Source: Boothiomyces macroporosus
Lineage: Eukaryota > Chytridiomycota > Chytridiomycetes > Rhizophydiales > Terramycetaceae
Length of the DNA: 64,000 nt
NCBI GenBank assembly: GCA_027604185.1
Contig: JADGKB010000005.1
Location: forward strand, 186,001 to 250,000
Direction: 5' to 3'
Each line of letters begins with the position of its first letter. Within the stretch, counting starts at the first letter, position 1. Below, in pieces: positions 35,121 through 46,276 of the stretch. Below the pieces are notes generated by a model. The model was not told the origin of the DNA, made no database searches, and saw only the letters and a program-made list of their open reading frames with translations. A program made the translations under genes and the position numbers.

Positions 35121-35373
35121 ATGACCTTTGTTACAGTTGTGGTTTCATTTCTAGTGTTTTCGATTTCAACAGCAATTGGATATCGTTATGTACCAAAGGG
35201 AGAAGATCAGTTGGTATGGAGAACTGCTTTAATCTTGTCGGTGGTGTGCTGCTGGCTAATGTAATTAATTCTAATTTAGGTGGGCGATTACTTATATTTC
35301 ACAGTTAAACCCACTAGTACAACCGGAAAGGTCGTTCGGTCCTTTAGGAAGTGGACCTGGGACTCATCACTAA
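35121..35373 (+). CDS. VMA9: V-type ATPase V0 subunit e (Vma9)
   Basis: Exons 35121-35260 and 35280-35373 with a 19-nt intron (GTAATTAATTCTAATTTAG) give 77 aa. Two membrane helices are seen: VTVVVSFLVFSISTAIGYRY and, across the intron, ALILSVVCCWLMWAITYISQ. They are separated by the conserved VPKGEDQ turn and followed by LNPLVQPE, the family signature. Subunit e is part of the proton-translocating V0 sector. The size fits the family (70-80 aa). Confidence 0.9.
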
Positions 35374-35421
35374 ATAAACGGATAAATATTTTAATTGCAA
35401 TCGACACGATGGTGCTGTTTA

Positions 35422-36057
35422 TTATCCAAATGCAGTCCGCTTTCTGCCTCGCAATCTAACTTGATTAAATCTATCTAGGACGATTTTCTGATTCTTTGAT
35501 ACTTTGTATGCGTCAATGATGTGGTTGAACTACGATTAGAATGCAATTACCAGCTCCTCGGCTTCTTTAGGATGAGTTGAAAGAAGCGCTCGCTCCAGCA
35601 CATAAATATCGACGCCTTTGTCTTCTGGTAGATTTGAAACGTACGATAATCCAAAATCTATCCAAACCAATTCACTATCTTTTAAAAGAATATTGCTACT
35701 GGTCAGATCCCCGTGCACTATATCAGAGTCGTGAATGGTCGCCAACTGTTTCCCAATGGATTTGCCAATATATTTCAAATCCGCATGTCCATTAACAATG
35801 TGATCGCGAACAGTGATGCCATCAATATACTCCATATAAATAGTGTTATTCGGAAGATCTACAAGATACAGCTGTGGAACAAGGACGGGTAGTTTCTGTA
35901 AACAGCGAGCTTCCTGGAGAACTCTTCTTGGGGTGAGCTGGTCATCTAATTGTGGATGACGATATTTTTTCTTGAATCGCTGCTTTACAATAGCTTTGCG
36001 GCCGTTGAATTCTATCAGGTATATTTTCGCCTCTGCTCCTTGCTTTATGATTTCCAT
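35422..36057 (-). CDS. BUD32: KEOPS complex kinase/ATPase BUD32 (PRPK)
   Basis: Exons 36057-35551 and 35529-35422 with a 21-nt intron give 204 aa. Family features are the start MEIIKQGAEAKIYLIEF, KAIVKQRFKKKYRHPQLD, RVLQEARCLQKL, YMEYIDG, the catalytic loop HDSDIVHGDLTSSNIL, WIDFGLS, EDKGVDIYVLERALLSTHP and the C-terminal RGRKR. BUD32 supports threonylcarbamoylation of tRNA A37 (t6A). I chose the ATG at 36057 because the conserved N-terminus begins there. An in-frame upstream ATG (MLLDRNFFFAL) would add 11 residues. Convergent with VMA9 (48 bp between stops). Confidence 0.93.
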
Positions 36058-36231
36058 AAGAGCGAAAAAGAAATTTCTGTCAAGAAGCATCTTTCTAATC
36101 CTGCTAGATCCGAACTCATGGCTCACAGGGTTCAGAACTCTACTACTGATGCCTGACAGCAAAGCCTGCGCTTGAAAACCACAGGCTACCTTAAGTTGCC
36201 TCAAAACTAAGCCAAATAAAAAATTAAAGTA

Positions 36232-36431
36232 ATGGTTAAATATAAAGCGCTAATGTTCACTCGACAACTCACATACAAGAATATCACTGGTAATCCACCT
36301 CTATTGGCTATGAAACGCTTTTTTTTAATTTCTAACAAGTGCCACCCTTTTTTGTTTTATTAAGTCTCGAGTTTGGCTCTACCATCAGAGAACTTGATTT
36401 ATCCCCAAATGACACGAAATCTATGAAATAG
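36232..36431 (+). CDS. Possible small gene, 49 aa, with a 50-nt intron
   Basis: ATG 36232 opens MVKYKALMFTRQLTYKNIT. A sequence with good splice signals (36290-36339, GTAATCC to TTTCTAACAAG) joins to VPPFFVLLSLEFGSTIRELD and a stop at 36431. At 50 nt it would be long for this genome. Further downstream (36440-36620) a plus frame, EGELAFRVALLSKYLKNSTE, and a minus frame, KKYSVEFLRYFESKATRNAN, are both open, so coding is likely somewhere here but cannot be resolved. Nothing else is seen in 36058-36653 except a TATA box near its end. Confidence 0.25.
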
Positions 36432-36608
36432 TCATTATAAAGAAGGTGAATTAGCATTTCGCGTAGCTTTACTTTCGAAATATCTCAAGAATTCTACGGA
36501 ATATTTTTTAGGTGCTTGTGAAGTGGGTGTCAAAATGTTTGGTGAAACGGTTGAAGAAGCCCACTTGGCCATCGGATCGATTTGCACAAGCGGCGTTTGT
36601 GTTTCGAG

Positions 36609-36616
36609 TATAAATA
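36609..36616 (+). promoter_or_regulatory. TATA box of the secreted-protein gene
   Basis: TATAAATA lies 37 bp before the ATG at 36654. It is the clearest TATA-like element noticed in the window and sits in front of a gene whose codon choice suggests strong expression. Confidence 0.5.
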
Positions 36617-36653
36617 ACGGCAAACTGAGCAGAGGGGAATCAATATACAGAAC

Positions 36654-38033
36654 ATGTTTCTACTTACTTTATTACAACTTTCAAAGGCACAAAACCCATG
36701 TGTCATCACTGTTCCTCCAAATCCTCTATCTGAAAAAGGTTTGGCTACCCCATGGGAAGTTACTGGCTGCGACCAAACTAACACTGGTCAAACTTCTTTT
36801 GTTCAAGGTGCAATCTTTGATCCAAATACCAAAACTATTTCAATCTACAACCCATTGATGATCAACAAGGGAACCAAACCTGCTGTTGCTCCTACTCCTG
36901 TCAAACTTCCGCCTGGTGCTGTTGTTGGACTATGGATTGGATCAAATAGTGCAGCCGTTCACTTGACAGGTGCAGGTGTAAAAGAAGGAAATTGTGTCAA
37001 CGGGCTAGGAAACAGCGATTTCGGGCAAATGAGTTTCTGCAATGCTGACAAGTTCTTCCAGGCTGCTAAAGTCGTTCAGTCCACTGCTCTTGGCAAAGAT
37101 GCCAAAGGGAGAGACTGCCCAACTGTCAGAGACTTTGCAATCATCGACCAGGATCAATCTGACAATGTCGACACTCAATATTTAATTGTTGGAAAGCAGT
37201 TGGCTCAAAACACTGCTGCCAATAGAAAGAAGTTGAAGGGTGCCACTGAAGTAGATAATGGATCCGACAATGCTTTGCTTGGTTTAGTTCAAAATGCAAT
37301 TGGTTGCAAGCCATTTACTGCTCCAGACTTGGCTGACAACAGTAACCCAACTAGAGCTTTGCCATTGAACGAGCTTCAGGCAGCTCAACAACAAAAGGCT
37401 CCAGTCGCCCTTGTTCCGCTTAATGATCCAATGACCCTATTGAATGGAAAAACATCTGTAACCAAGACCAACTTGTATAGAGCAAATGTTTTGCAAAACA
37501 ACATCAACAAAGCTGATGATGGTACTTTGGCTAAATATTGCAAAAACTTTTTGGACATTGCTCCAAATTTTATCATTGGCTACCAAGATTTGTTGGCTAA
37601 AGGGCCTACTCCAGATCCAGCAGTTGGAAACAGTCTGGGTACTTTTATGTGTGGAAGATTAAATACTACTTGGAACAACAATGGTGGTCTTGATTGCGCT
37701 GGCACCTTGAACATTCCTACTCCAATTGATTTGGTCACTGATGCTAATGGTGTCGTAACTTCTTGCTCATTGGCCAAAGCTACTGGCAACAAGACTGGCG
37801 CTAATAACAACACCGGAAACAATAACGCTGGCAACAAGAAAACTGGTAAAACTGGCAAGAACAAGAAAACTGGTAAAACTGGCAACACTGGCAACACCGG
37901 CAACCTCACTGGCAACACAGGCAACACCGGCAACACCGGTAATGTTAACGTAAATAACAACAATGACAAGCAAATTCTTTCTGAATTAGCTTCGTTGGTT
38001 CAACAGATGGCTGGCCTTCTGCAAAACGCTTAA
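36654..38033 (+). CDS. Secreted protein with Thr-Gly-Asn repeat tail
   Basis: A single exon of 459 aa. A short signal peptide (MFLLTLLQLSKAQ) is followed by PCVITVPPNPLSEKGLATPW, IFDPNTKTISIYNPLMINKG and AVVGLWIGSNSAAVHLTG, then a cysteine-containing globular part. The pattern PPNP-LATPW, IYNPL, GLWxGxN is one I associate with secreted proteins of early-diverging fungi; the function is unknown. A low-complexity tail of TGK, TGN and NNN units (about residues 375-440) precedes a short amphipathic end. The codon use (many GCT, GGT, ACT, CTT) differs from neighbours and, with the TATA box, suggests an abundant product, perhaps at the cell wall. Confidence 0.7.
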   Translation: MFLLTLLQLSKAQNPCVITVPPNPLSEKGLATPWEVTGCDQTNTGQTSFVQGAIFDPNTKTISIYNPLMINKGTKPAVAPTPVKLPPGAVVGLWIGSNSAAVHLTGAGVKEGNCVNGLGNSDFGQMSFCNADKFFQAAKVVQSTALGKDAKGRDCPTVRDFAIIDQDQSDNVDTQYLIVGKQLAQNTAANRKKLKGATEVDNGSDNALLGLVQNAIGCKPFTAPDLADNSNPTRALPLNELQAAQQQKAPVALVPLNDPMTLLNGKTSVTKTNLYRANVLQNNINKADDGTLAKYCKNFLDIAPNFIIGYQDLLAKGPTPDPAVGNSLGTFMCGRLNTTWNNNGGLDCAGTLNIPTPIDLVTDANGVVTSCSLAKATGNKTGANNNTGNNNAGNKKTGKTGKNKKTGKTGNTGNTGNLTGNTGNTGNTGNVNVNNNNDKQILSELASLVQQMAGLLQNA

Positions 38034-38103
38034 ATAAAAAAACTTACACTTATTTCTGATATTGACTGCCACGTAGAAACTTTTTTAATTTTTCGAATCT
38101 AAA

Positions 38104-41100
38104 ATGCTTGCTCAACTCCTAGGCAAAATATCCCAGGAGTCACGAAGTAAAGAGATAAAGCAGAAAATTGAAGAAGCGATATCGAATCAAATAAGGTAGG
38201 ATGCCGACTAATTTTTAGTGCAAATGAATGCTGGCCGATATTCCAACTCTCCCTGAAAGAATCTTCCAACATCATCAACACTCTGTCTGCAATGCATAAA
38301 TTGACTGCTGGATTGGCCCTAACCGGAAATATTCCAGGTGACGTACTGGTGTTTGAGGAGTATAAAAGCAAAGCGCAGGTACATACAACTGACTCTAGGA
38401 GTTTGGCTTTTGTGGCGATATTCCTCTTGAACAAACGGAATTTAATTTGATTGACGAAATGATGTTTACTGTATTTCAACTTGCACTCACCAGAAATGAA
38501 CAGGATTTACAATTACAAATCCTTCAGCTCTTTCTCACTACAATTACTGCCCAAGGCATACACATGCACGCCTACACACTCGCGATGATTTACAGAGTCA
38601 GTTTCTTGATCCACGCTATATCCCCTGTAAAATCAAACAACGAAATTACTGCCAAAGCCTGCTTGACGCAAGGAATCAACTTGATTTTTACAAAATTGGA
38701 AAGATTTGGATTACTTTACCCGCATTTGACCTCTTCAGAAAAGAGAAAATCTGAAATTGAAGATACCAGTGATAAGAAAGGGATCGAAAGAAAGAATTCA
38801 GAAACCCTGGAAAGAAATTATACAATTGAAAATGAAGAAGATGGTGCTACTAGCAAGCTTCATGTAGAGCCTTCAGTAGAAAACTTGACAGATATATCAA
38901 AAGAGCCTGAGCCACAAGATGAATCCAGTAATACTGAAGCTCCAAAGGAAGCGCCTCCTCATGATGATGGACACACCCCTGAAGAGCAATATGCCCTATT
39001 GAAACGTGATGTAAAACTTACGCTGCTGTTTTTATGTCATTATGCACTTTCCTCCGACAAACTGAAGAACGACCCATCAACTTTCAATCCTGATGATATC
39101 AACGATTTGACAAACCCTGATGAGCTCAGTGCTACTTGTGTAAAGGACAGGTCTATGGCACTTGAATTGATCCAATCCGTATTTAATAATCTCGGACCAG
39201 TATTTAGAAAGGATCCTGAAATGTTCAAGATTGTAAAAGAGAATGTCAGCAATGTAATTTCGAAAAACGCGATTACCACCAACCCAACATTATTCGAAGC
39301 ATCTTTGGCGATATTCATTCTGCTAATCAAATTCTTTAGACACAAATTGAAGATGGAAATTGAGGTTCTTCTTGGAATCTACTTTCAAATTTTAGAAATG
39401 GGAAACTCCACCTATAAACAAAAGAGTATTATCCTTCAACGAATACTGTATATCGCAGAGAACCCTCAAGTATCCAATATTTAACTTAGATTCTCATGGA
39501 CATATATATCAACTATGACTGTGAATTTGAAATGGTCTCATTAACCGAAAAAATGATTTCCATCTGTTCAAAAACCACTCAAGGCAGAGACTCAATCACC
39601 GCAAGCAGCATTTTTGGAGAATCTAAACTAGATCTTATCCGCCAGCAAGAAAAAAGATTGCACTTGCGATCATTGTGCATACTGACTGCTGTAATAGAGT
39701 CTTTAGTAAAGTGGTCAAAAGATTTGGTCAAACCACCAACAGTGTTAGCGAAGCCAGAGGACGAACCAACTAGCGCATCTGCCGAAAACAAATTGAATGT
39801 ATGAATTAATATTAATGTAGACTGGTGCAAAAGATGATGTTAGTGATCAAGTGGAACAGGTCGCGTCAAAGAAACAACTGTTCAGACAAGCAGTGAAAAT
39901 ATTCAATACTAAGCCACAAAAAGGAATGAATGCATTCATCCATGGTGGATTTGTTGAAAATAACGTTTCTGCGATTGCATCGTTTTTACAAACAACTGCC
40001 GAACTGAGTAAGGGAGGAGTTGGGGAATATCTTGGGGAAGGCTCGCCATTTAATATCCAAGTTATGCACGCTTTCATTGATGCAATGAATTTTACGAACA
40101 TGGATATTGTTGCTGCAATTAGACAGTTCTTGCAAGCATTTAGATTACCTGGAGAAGCACAAAAGATTGATCGCATGATGGAGAAATTTGCTGACAGATA
40201 CTGTGAATGCAACCCTACTATTTTCGCAAAAGCTGATACTGCTTACACACTAGCGTTCTCAATCATCATGTTGAATACCGATCAACACTCTCCTCAAATC
40301 AAACATCGTATGGATGCCGAAAAATTCATCAAAAACAATCGTGGTATCAATGATGATGGCGACTTGCCAGATGAATTTTTAACAGCCATTTTTAACGAAA
40401 TCCATGACAACGAAATAATTATGGAGGATGAGCGTAGTGATAAATTGACTAAAATCGCAATGGGATGGGGAGCTGGCGAAGCAACGGAAAAACAAAGAAT
40501 GGAGATCTTCAAAAAGGAAGCGTCAATCATTCAAAAGAAAACCCAACAATTGATGTTGACAGGTAACAAAGTAGTCCCACCCTTCCGATCTGCAAAGAGC
40601 AAAGAATTAGCTAGACCCTTGTTTGCTACTTGCTCTTGGGCTTTAATGGCTGCACTCAGTTTGTCATTTGAGGCGGCTTCTGATACTGAACTTAGCGAAG
40701 AAGCTCAGAAAAAGTCCAAGGAGCCAAATGTTGCAAATCTTTGTCTCCTCGGATTAACTGGCGGAATTAAATTGGCATGTCTATTCAAGCTAGAAACTGA
40801 ACGAGATGCATTTGTAACTTCCTTAGCAAAGCTCACCAGCTTGACCGATTTCTATAATATCAAACCCAAAAATATTAAGGCTATCAATGCGCTAATTGAA
40901 CTCGCCACCACACAGGGAGACTATCTTGATTCTGCTTGGATCGAAATTATGAAGACGCTTTCCCAATTAGAGCGGATGCAAGTATCTGTGCTTCAAGGAG
41001 AAGAAGTGAAAGCAGGTAGAATCTCCCAAGATGAGAGTAGAGCCGGCTATCAGGAATTGTCTGTAACACAGGAACCAAGGAAAGCCATTTCAAAAACGTT

Positions 41101-43294
41101 GGAGAAATATGTTCAGGAAATTCAAAGCCAATCCTCTCTTATCTTTATTGATCGGATATTTACAACCTCAGTGAATCTATCTGCAACTGCGATTGTTTAT
41201 TTCTTTAAAGCAGTTTGTGAAGTGTCTCTAGAAGAAGTCTATTTGTCACCTACTGGAGCACCAATGAAAAATATACATGGTCCACCAAGGATGTATTTGT
41301 TGCAAAAGATTGTTGAAATTGCATACTACAACATGCATCGTATTCGTTTCGAATGGACACAGATTTGGAGATTACTTCAACCACATTTCAACAAAGTTGC
41401 CTGCCATCCAAATCAAAGAGTAGCCACGTATGCTGTTGATTCACTGCGCCAACTCGGTGTGAAATTCTTGGAAAGAGAAGAATTAGGGCAGTTCTCTTCT
41501 CAGCACGAATTCCTCAAGTCTTTTGAATGGATCATCAAGCATAATCAGTCGCCAAGCATTCGTGAATTGATTTTGAATTCATTGTCACAAATGATTACAG
41601 CGAGGGCATCTAGAATTCGTAGTGGCTGGAAATCAATCTTTGTAACTTTGGTTAAAGCTGCACAAGCTGATGAAAAGACTGCACATTTAGGGTTCCAAAC
41701 AATTCAAATGGTTTTCACTCATCATTTCGAAGAAGTAGTTGCTGCAGGTGGATTTGTCGATTTAGTTTCGTGTTTGGCAGAATGTGCTTTACTTGCAGGT
41801 AGCGGTCCCGCTCACGATGAGCTTGTAATGTCGAGTATTCAAATGCTGCAATCTTGCACCAAATCCCTAGTTGAAAGAGCTGAACTCGAGGCAACTGGTA
41901 AAAAGAAACAGACCGCTGCAGCTCCAGTGGTTGTGATTCCAACTGTTACATCTACCGCAGTTCTATCTGCGCAACCGCACACCCATACTCCTAGAATCAA
42001 TAATCTACCTCAGCAACCATATTTGATTGCCAACGGATGTATTTCAGAAGAACATTATTACCTTTCATGGTTCCCAATTTTATCTGCATTTTCTAGAGTG
42101 GTAACAGAATCGGAAGGTGTGCTTGTCCGAACCCACACGATGGAAATATTATTTGAAACAATTAAAACTTCTGGCCACTTGTTTGATGCTCCTTACTGGA
42201 AGAGTATTTCAAGGAACATTATTTCCCCAATTTTCACTGATTTGAGTGATCCAGAAGAAGCAACTTTGAAGGAATCCAATTCTGCTGTACTGATATTAGG
42301 ACTTCGTTTATTAGTGCAAATGGTATCACACCACTTTGAAATGTTCAAGAAGCTGTCAGAAGGCGAAGAAAAGTCCAGTATTGAATTTTTACACCTCTGT
42401 GTCGACCGAATGGTAGAAATGATGGTAAATCAAGACGACAAACTAGCAAATACTGGCCAAACTTGCTTCAGTCAATTCCTGATGACTAATGCTGGTAAAT
42501 TTACTGAAGATGACTGGGGATGGCTGATTGGAAAAATTGGAAGAGCCTTCCAATTAACCTTGCCGTCCGAACTCATCAAGTGTCACGGACCATCAAACAA
42601 TGATTTGCCAGTTCCTCCAAATATTGTAGAGTCTGCCTTAAAAGCAACCAATCACTTGGAAACAATTAGCCTGGATAGCTTAGACTTTGAAAAGACTGTA
42701 ATTAAATGTGTCACTCACCTGGAGCTGTTGTCCACCATCAAGGAATTTTGTTTGCATCAAATATCACCAGAAGCTACTGTGCTTTCTTCAATACCGATTC
42801 CGCAGAGAGCAAGACTATTGGAAATTTTGTACTCTAGTTATGCGATTGCCAGATTGTTCAACTCATTTACTTCACTTAGGCAAGCAATTTACAAGAGAGG
42901 CTGGGTATCGCAACTCCCAAATCTGGTGAAGCAAGAAACCACCAGTTTATCAACTTACATTAGTTTATTGTTCCTTTGTGGAAAAATAGGCGACGATCCT
43001 CAAATACTAGAAACCCTGGACTCTGAAATCGACGACTTGTCTCTTAGATTAAACACACTATTAGCTGCTCCTACCCAAAATCAAAGAGATATTGTGTCTT
43101 GGTGTCCAATTGTAATTGCGCTCTATCGTGAAGTGTGCGCAATGGATCTGTTATGGGATAAAGATACTCCATGTGCCATCAACAAAGAAAGGATATATAA
43201 TTTTGCTATAAAAATGCTTGAAGTAGATCGTCCAGATGTCCGAGGAGCAATAATCGAATATTTGAAAAAAGTTGGAACATATGTTTTTCAATAA
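38104..43294 (+). CDS. SEC7: SEC7/BIG-type Arf guanine nucleotide exchange factor
   Basis: Exons 38104-38195, 38219-38379, 38400-39469, 39490-39798 and 39821-43294 give 1701 aa, with introns of 23, 20, 20 and 22 nt. The dimerisation/cyclophilin-binding region is followed by the HUS box area, then the Sec7 domain: KIFNTKPQKGMNAFIHGGFV, FRLPGEAQKIDRMMEKFADR with the catalytic glutamate of the GEAQ finger, and DTAYTLAFSIIMLNTDQHSP. Large HDS helical repeats follow (RASRIRSGWKSIFVTLVKAA). Length and order fit the trans-Golgi BIG1/Sec7 group rather than GBF1. It activates Arf1 for coat assembly at the trans-Golgi. Confidence 0.93.
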
Positions 43295-43330
43295 ATATAT
43301 CATCAATATGTGAGTTTATTTAATTCGAGA

Positions 43331-45077
43331 TTACTGCTTTCTAACTTTTTTCAAACTTTGGGTAAATGAGTTTTCCACTGCTGATTTTATAGTATGTCCT
43401 TCACTGATTTCTAATAAGCGCTTTTGTGGGCTGTTGTTTCTTGATGAATTGTTGCTAGCTGTTTTAGGAGCCAAGAAAGGATTGTTTGCACTGTCTGCAA
43501 TTGGAGTTTGGTCTCTGCAAATAAGAGGAGCAAGCATTGGCGTCCCAGGAGGTAAATTACTTTCACTCTCAGCATACAGCATATTCTCGCCTTCTATTGC
43601 GCGGTTCAAGTTTGCCAATACTTTTCTGAACCCTTTTTGAATTTCTTGAACATGGGATGCTTTTCTAGAAAATATTCTTACAATGATTTCCTTGTACTGC
43701 TCTGGAATCAAACCAGAAACTTGATCTTTCTTTATGGAAATCTAAATTAGCATAAGTTACTGGCACGCTATCATATTTAGTGAAAAATCTGATAGAGTCA
43801 ACTGGATTCTTATCTTTCATTGCATAGTTCAGCGTCATGAATTGAACAATAATATCGTTTTCTGTAATGGAGGAGTTTGTAATTTGACTTTTGATAGTTG
43901 CACTAGTGATTTTTGTATCATCAATATCGTCAAAATGCTCAACAGGAATTATTAGCTGATCGGCAAATCGATACAAGTCTCTCTTCCTGATTCTTCTTAT
44001 AATGTCTCTTGCTTCAGCCAATTCTTTCGAATCTGATTTTTCAATTAACAGTAAAATAGAATCGTCTAATGTTGTATATCTCTTCATGTTTGTGATGTAC
44101 TCGCTAATCTTTAGATACGGGTTCGCTGCTATTAGTGCATCACAAATCATGTATTCTATTACGGTGGATACTCGATGTGTATAAACTTGTTTAAATAGTG
44201 AATATCGAGTATGGAATAGCTGGTATTAGAGATATCCAACCTCATATAGATGATAAGCTTCTTTATGGTGGAAACATATTTGATTGTCAATTACCCTAGA
44301 GAATGTAATTAGCCTGATTGGATCAAATCCACATTTTATCCCAATATTGTAACAATCACGCAAAATATAGTCAAACTTGATAAAATCTGTAGTACCTTGT
44401 CCACATCCACAGAATTTCTAGTGTTTGCAACTATTTCAAACAAAAACTTTTTCTTTGCTTGTGGATAATCAGATCGGGGTGAACCATGAATTAAATCCTT
44501 GATGAATTGTTGCTACGGTAAACCTAATAATTACTTGGTGCAAATTGATATCTATATGGGCATTATGAGCCAAAAGATGCGACAGCATTTCTTCACTAGC
44601 CTAATATTAGATAAAGATACTTGTTCATGAGACCAGTTGGCATTGGGTTTAACTTTGGGAATAAACCTGGAGTCAAACAAGTGAGAGAACGGTCCATGCC
44701 CCAAATCATGAGTCAATCCAGCTTCAATTAATTGTAATTACCCAAACGCACACATTTTACATCATTGTCTGTTATATCAAGTTCCGGTTGATTCTAAATT
44801 AAAGCAATCGTACTTTACGAAGTGTTTCAATCCATAAACCAGCCATATGGCACACCCCAATGCAGTGCTCGAACCGATGATGAGTAGCACCAGGATAAAC
44901 GTAGTACGACGCACCAAGCTGTTTCAATTCTCGCAGTCGCTGGAATTGAGGAGTATCTATGACATTGATTTCCACCTGAGTCAATTCAATGTGTCCATAT
45001 ATCGGATCGTTGAAGAATTTGTTTCCCGTTTGCATCTGCAAGATTACTTTTTCGAAAAAGTTTGGAGAGTTGGACAT
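43331..45077 (-). CDS. SAMHD1-like dNTP triphosphohydrolase without SAM domain
   Basis: Eight exons (45077-44814, 44793-44742, 44721-44621, 44600-44535, 44512-44396, 44375-44241, 44219-43761, 43741-43331) with introns of 20, 20, 20, 22, 20, 21 and 19 nt give 534 aa. Metal-binding HD residues are visible in [34 protein letters not shown] and [17 protein letters not shown]. Other family anchors are [20 protein letters not shown] and [22 protein letters not shown]-domain enzymes of this type cleave dNTPs to nucleosides and triphosphate. The N-terminus starts at the HD domain ([11 protein letters not shown]), so the SAM domain of the vertebrate protein is absent. One intron starts GTTGG. Confidence 0.9.
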
Positions 45078-45127
45078 TGACCTTAAATTCCCTTTTAAAA
45101 CATAAAATTGAATTTAAAAGCTACTAT

Positions 45128-45985
45128 TTATTCACATGCAAATTTTCCATCAAAACTTTTGATTAATTATAAATTACCTGGTCAAAGCGATTCCGAATGC
45201 TTGGAGAAGCGTAAACGGATACTGGACATCGATCGTAAATTTGTCCTTGTCGATCCTACCGAATTGTAAACTAATGTAATCCAAATCATTATCGTGAATA
45301 ATTTGAAAGTTTTTAACGGACGATACCGATACTCTTCCCTGGAAATCAAGTACGAATGAATTTGTATCCACATTCCACTGGGGCGGTTTGTTCTTGAGTA
45401 CGAGATATCGCTGCTGATCATTTCCATCTGCTATCCTCTCGGACAGAGTCATTTTCTCCTCTTCAGGAAGCGGTGAAATTGGCTTTCCATTTTCTAATGC
45501 TGGTATAATCACTTTAATTCTGCGAGGGCTAGTGTAAGTGAAAATTACCCTCGTGGTCCCAATATTGATGAGTCGTACTGAACAAACGCAACTTCGTCCT
45601 CCTCAAATATTGAAAAGCTGGTTCCAATTACGTTTGTCTTTACTTTTCCAATCAATACATCTGAATCATTGAAATTGTTTTTCGCAGTGTAAATCAAGTA
45701 TTTGGCATCTGTATTCAACTTTTTGACAGCGTACATTATCGGCAATAGATCCTCATTCTCTCTTTCCAAGTATAGAGTAAAGACTGATTTCAAAGTGGAA
45801 GTGTATCGTACTATCCTGCCAAGTGTCTTTTGACTAACTGGTGCAGTGGCAAATTCCACATAGTTTAGAGGCCTAGTTGAGCTGTGCAATTCTCTAATTC
45901 TACTGCTTCTTATTGGAGATACAAAGAACTCTCTTGTTTGGGCGTACAAGTCATCTGTTGAAATATCATCCACATTTTCCTCCAT
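45128..45985 (-). CDS. Minimal tubby-like protein
   Basis: Exons 45985-45549, 45528-45178 and 45155-45128 with introns of 20 and 22 nt give 271 aa, almost entirely tubby domain. Seen: LGRIVRYTSTLKSVFTLYLE, MYAVKKLNTDAKYLIYTAKN, DSDVLIGKVKTNVIGTSFSI, YDSSILGPRGPRRIKVIIPA, NKPPQWNVDTNSFVLDFQGR, VSVSSVKNFQIIHDN and the C-terminal ALTSFDGKFACE. The KxR-type phosphoinositide-binding residues of the barrel lie in the KKLN/GKVKTN region. Tubby proteins deliver membrane proteins to cilia through PI(4,5)P2 and IFT-A binding. The short N-terminal extension leaves little room for an IFT-A-binding helix. The last exon codes for only nine residues. Confidence 0.93.
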
Positions 45986-46276
45986 TTTTGACAAGGAATT
46001 TTGAACGCCATTTCAAGTGCACATCCCAATTATAGATGGAAATAAACTACGATAGTCGAATATTACTACTAATAGCATATCTTATCTAACGAATATATTT
46101 GTTTATAATTGAAATTTTTTCTGAGAGGCGAACGCCAGTGTTGGTTTAATGGATCTTAGCCTTGAAATCCTATTTTTCCGTCACGATCTCTACTTTATGC
46201 ATTGAGATGGCAAGTCGACTCATTGTGGCTTGGCTTCATATTTTTTTTTGTTTTGAAGCTTGAAACTCTTACAAGA

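Noticed and set aside
36523..36858. Plus-strand ORF crossing the start of the secreted-protein gene
   Set aside because: It continues far into the signal-peptide and body region of that gene in another frame. Its first 30 codons may be coding, but the ORF as a whole is not.
37580..37973. Minus-strand ORFs rich in Leu-Pro-Val repeats
   Set aside because: They are the antisense image of the TGN repeat tail of the secreted protein.
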